Source: Paracoccaceae bacterium
GTDB lineage: Bacteria > Pseudomonadota > Alphaproteobacteria > Rhodobacterales > Rhodobacteraceae
DNA: 16,784 nucleotides
NCBI GenBank assembly: GCA_013214715.1
Contig: JABSSB010000143.1
Location: 1-16,784 of the forward strand
Direction of reading: 5' to 3'
Shown piece after piece: positions 15,478 to 16,784 of the stretch. Numbering within the stretch: the first letter of the stretch is position 1; each line of letters begins with the position of its first letter. Position numbers and translations under genes: made by a program. The notes beneath the pieces were generated by a model, which searched no databases, was not told where the DNA came from, and was given only the letters and a program-made list of their open reading frames with translations.

Positions 15478-16357
15478 CTCTGATCTGCGAAGCAGCCGAG
15501 GAGCCAATCACGAAACAATCGGGCCGGAGGTCGCAGAGTTGCGACACCATCATGCACAAGATGATACGCCTCGGCCCTGTCAATCGGAGCATGAGCAAGG
15601 CAGGGCACGAGAACGGCCTGTGACATGGCCAGGTCTTTGGCCGGGCTCCGCGCCAGCGCGCTCCCACTGCCCTGTCGCGCCATGGCGGCGGCCACCAGCG
15701 AATTGTCAAAACCGCGCGACTGGCGCGGCCCCGGAGCCACCCGCAGCGCTTCACGCACCTGATCCCAGCCGCTGCGATGAGTGGCCACATCGATCAACAG
15801 ATGATGCAGAAAGTCGGCGGGGGTGCGATCTGCGCCGCAATCTCTGGCACGGCCAAGGGCGACAGGGTCCCTCCCATCAGCCGATCACTGCCGCACCCAT
15901 AGGTATGCGGGTTGCCAAAGATCCCTTTGAAATCCTGAAACCCTTTGCCGAAATCGGCCACCGTGTTGCCCGTTGACAGCATCACCACAATGTTAGGATG
16001 CGCGGTTTCAAACACAGTCAGCGCGCGCGCCAGAATATCATGGGCCAGAATCAAGACCACCTGCACATAAATAACCTGCGCCCTCGCCGGACCAAAAAGC
16101 GCCTCTGTCGCGCCTTCCAGCGTTCCCAGCACCTGCTGGACAGGCGGCAGATAGGCGCGCCCTGCCTCGGTCAACATGACGGATTGCGCCCCGCGCTGGA
16201 ACAGAGCCCGGCCCAAATGCTCTTCGAGGGCACGGACCTGCTGCGACATTGCCGCCGGGGACATGTTCAACGGCACCGCCGCACGCGCGAAGCTTTCGCT
16301 GCGGACGGCTGCCTCGAACACGCGCAGCCAGTTGAGTGAGGCGACGCGGGATGCCAT
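15468..16357 (-). pseudogene. LysR-family regulator (GcvA-like), broken by a frameshift
   Basis: The start MASRVASLNWLRVFEAAVR and helix-turn-helix SFARAAVPLNMSPAAMSQQV are intact, and the effector domain reads well to PEIAAQIAP. The frame then runs to an early TGA just before 15797. The rest of the domain continues in another frame, reading FLHHLLIDVATHRSGWDQ through LFRDWLLGCFADQSYV to the stop at 15468. The switch falls at a five-base G run on the plus strand (15819-15823). Adding one base there restores a single 296-residue protein, the normal LysR length. The N-terminal part carries the DNA-binding domain, so a truncated product might still bind DNA. It diverges from a dioxygenase gene that is also damaged. 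A sequencing error in the homopolymer is the alternative. Confidence 0.85.
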
Positions 16358-16368
16358 GCAAGCAGGCC

Positions 16369-16427
16369 AAGCTGAGCTTAGCCTCCGCCGCAAGAGCTTC
16401 TGTGCTCGGGTCAGGATCAGGTCTGAT
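16369..16427. promoter_or_regulatory. Two small inverted repeats between the LysR and dioxygenase genes
   Basis: AAGCT-G-AGCTT (16369-16379) and ATCAG-GT-CTGAT (16416-16427) are perfect short dyads in the 100-base divergent gap. They are candidate binding sites for the adjacent LysR regulator or part of the divergent promoters. Neither shows the spacing that would make the call firm. Confidence 0.3.
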
Positions 16428-16457
16428 AGCTTGGCAAAAATGGGGAAGGAGACGCCC

Positions 16458-16784
16458 ATGGTCCCGTCGCCCCCCCCTATGAGGGTCGGTTGAGCGAGGC
16501 TCAGATCAAGGCCTATTGGAAGGATGGCTATCTGTTCCCTCTGCCGGTCCTGCCTGCGCAAGAGGCCGCAGCCTTGCGCGCGGAACTGGAGCAAATGGAG
16601 CCTGATTGGTGAAGCGCCGATCTGCCGCACCCGCTCAACACCTACAAGCGCGTCAATGCTCAGGCTGTGATGCCGATCGCCCATTGCATAGGGTCGGACC
16701 CGCGGGCGCTGGACGTGATCGAAGGCATTCTGGGCCCGAATATGCTTATCTACGGGGTCGAGTTCTTCATTAAGGAGCCGAAGA
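16458..16784 (+). pseudogene. Phytanoyl-CoA dioxygenase family gene, N-terminal part, frameshifted and with an internal stop; runs off the window
   Basis: AAGGAG (16446-16451) lies six bases before ATG 16458, so the start is well marked. Its frame dies after 11 codons (MVPSPPPMRVG). The protein continues in a second frame as YEGRLSEAQIKAYWKDGY, then FPLPVLPAQEAAALRAELEQ, meets an in-frame TGA at 16610-16612, and goes on as LPHPLNTYKRVN through ALDVIEGILGPNMLIYGVEF to FFIKEP at the window edge. These segments match the N-terminal region of PhyH-like non-heme Fe(II)/2-oxoglutarate oxygenases. The frame break is at a C8 run (16470-16477); nine Cs would restore it. The TGA is a separate lesion. 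The catalytic HxD...H lies beyond the window, and the substrate is unknown. It was probably controlled by the divergent LysR gene, also broken. Confidence 0.8.

Noticed and set aside
16470..16477. C8 tract as a phase-variation switch
   Set aside because: Length change alone would not restore the gene because of the downstream TGA; eight Cs is also short for an efficient switch.
16610..16612. In-frame TGA in the dioxygenase read as selenocysteine
   Set aside because: PhyH enzymes have no selenocysteine at this place, no SECIS-like stem is evident, and the same gene has an independent frameshift, so decay is simpler.

Overview
The window looks like a chromosomal segment of a marine or soil alphaproteobacterium of the order Rhodobacterales (Roseobacter/Rhodobacter group). 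The main reasons are a one-piece PutA without an N-terminal DNA-binding domain beside a divergent Lrp-type PutR, a MetR/metF divergent pair, a rhomboid protease beginning MFPIRDHNP, a SuhB-type phosphatase, GC-rich codon use, and a CtrA-like sequence. No genus can be named from the sequence alone. I see no insertion sequence, integrase, phage gene, rRNA or CRISPR array.

Layout from left to right. Positions 1-125 hold nothing I can identify. A tRNA-Leu(UAA) on the minus strand (126-211) is preceded by a small exported TPR protein (256-813) and putR (845-1345), all on the minus strand. putA (1440-4850, plus) diverges from putR and encodes the bifunctional proline-to-glutamate enzyme. A rhomboid protease (4917-5954, plus) converges on and overlaps suhB (5914-6702, minus). 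A zinc-free MDR-family NADP oxidoreductase (6878-7915, plus) is followed by a hairpin, a CtrA-box-like motif and a BLUF-fold protein (8059-8517, plus) that lacks the tyrosine needed for the normal BLUF photocycle. metR (8524-9441, minus) and metF (9516-10382, plus) form a divergent regulator/target pair with an inverted repeat between them.

The right third is a minus-strand run of three closely packed genes: a fold-III PLP-dependent ornithine-decarboxylase-like enzyme (13772-14929), a form-II CoxL-like molybdenum hydroxylase large subunit (11441-13738) and a DUF2235 alpha/beta hydrolase (10348-11466). A second Lrp/AsnC regulator (15028-15477, plus) diverges from this run and is its probable regulator. 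So the window has two Lrp-plus-amino-acid-catabolism modules, one for proline and one probably for ornithine or a related diamino acid.

The last 1.3 kb holds a divergent LysR regulator (15468-16357, minus) and phytanoyl-CoA-dioxygenase-like gene (16458 to the window end, plus). Both are broken: the regulator by a one-base loss in a C/G homopolymer, the dioxygenase by a similar loss in a C8 run plus an in-frame TGA. This looks like joint decay of a regulator and its target, although homopolymer sequencing error cannot be excluded for the two indels.

The window is compact. No gene-free stretch exceeds about 175 bases, and convergent neighbours overlap or nearly touch at four junctions. I found no clearly new multi-gene system. 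The observations most worth checking are the Tyr-to-His BLUF protein, the orphan CoxL-like/DUF2235 coupling, and the decaying LysR-dioxygenase pair.
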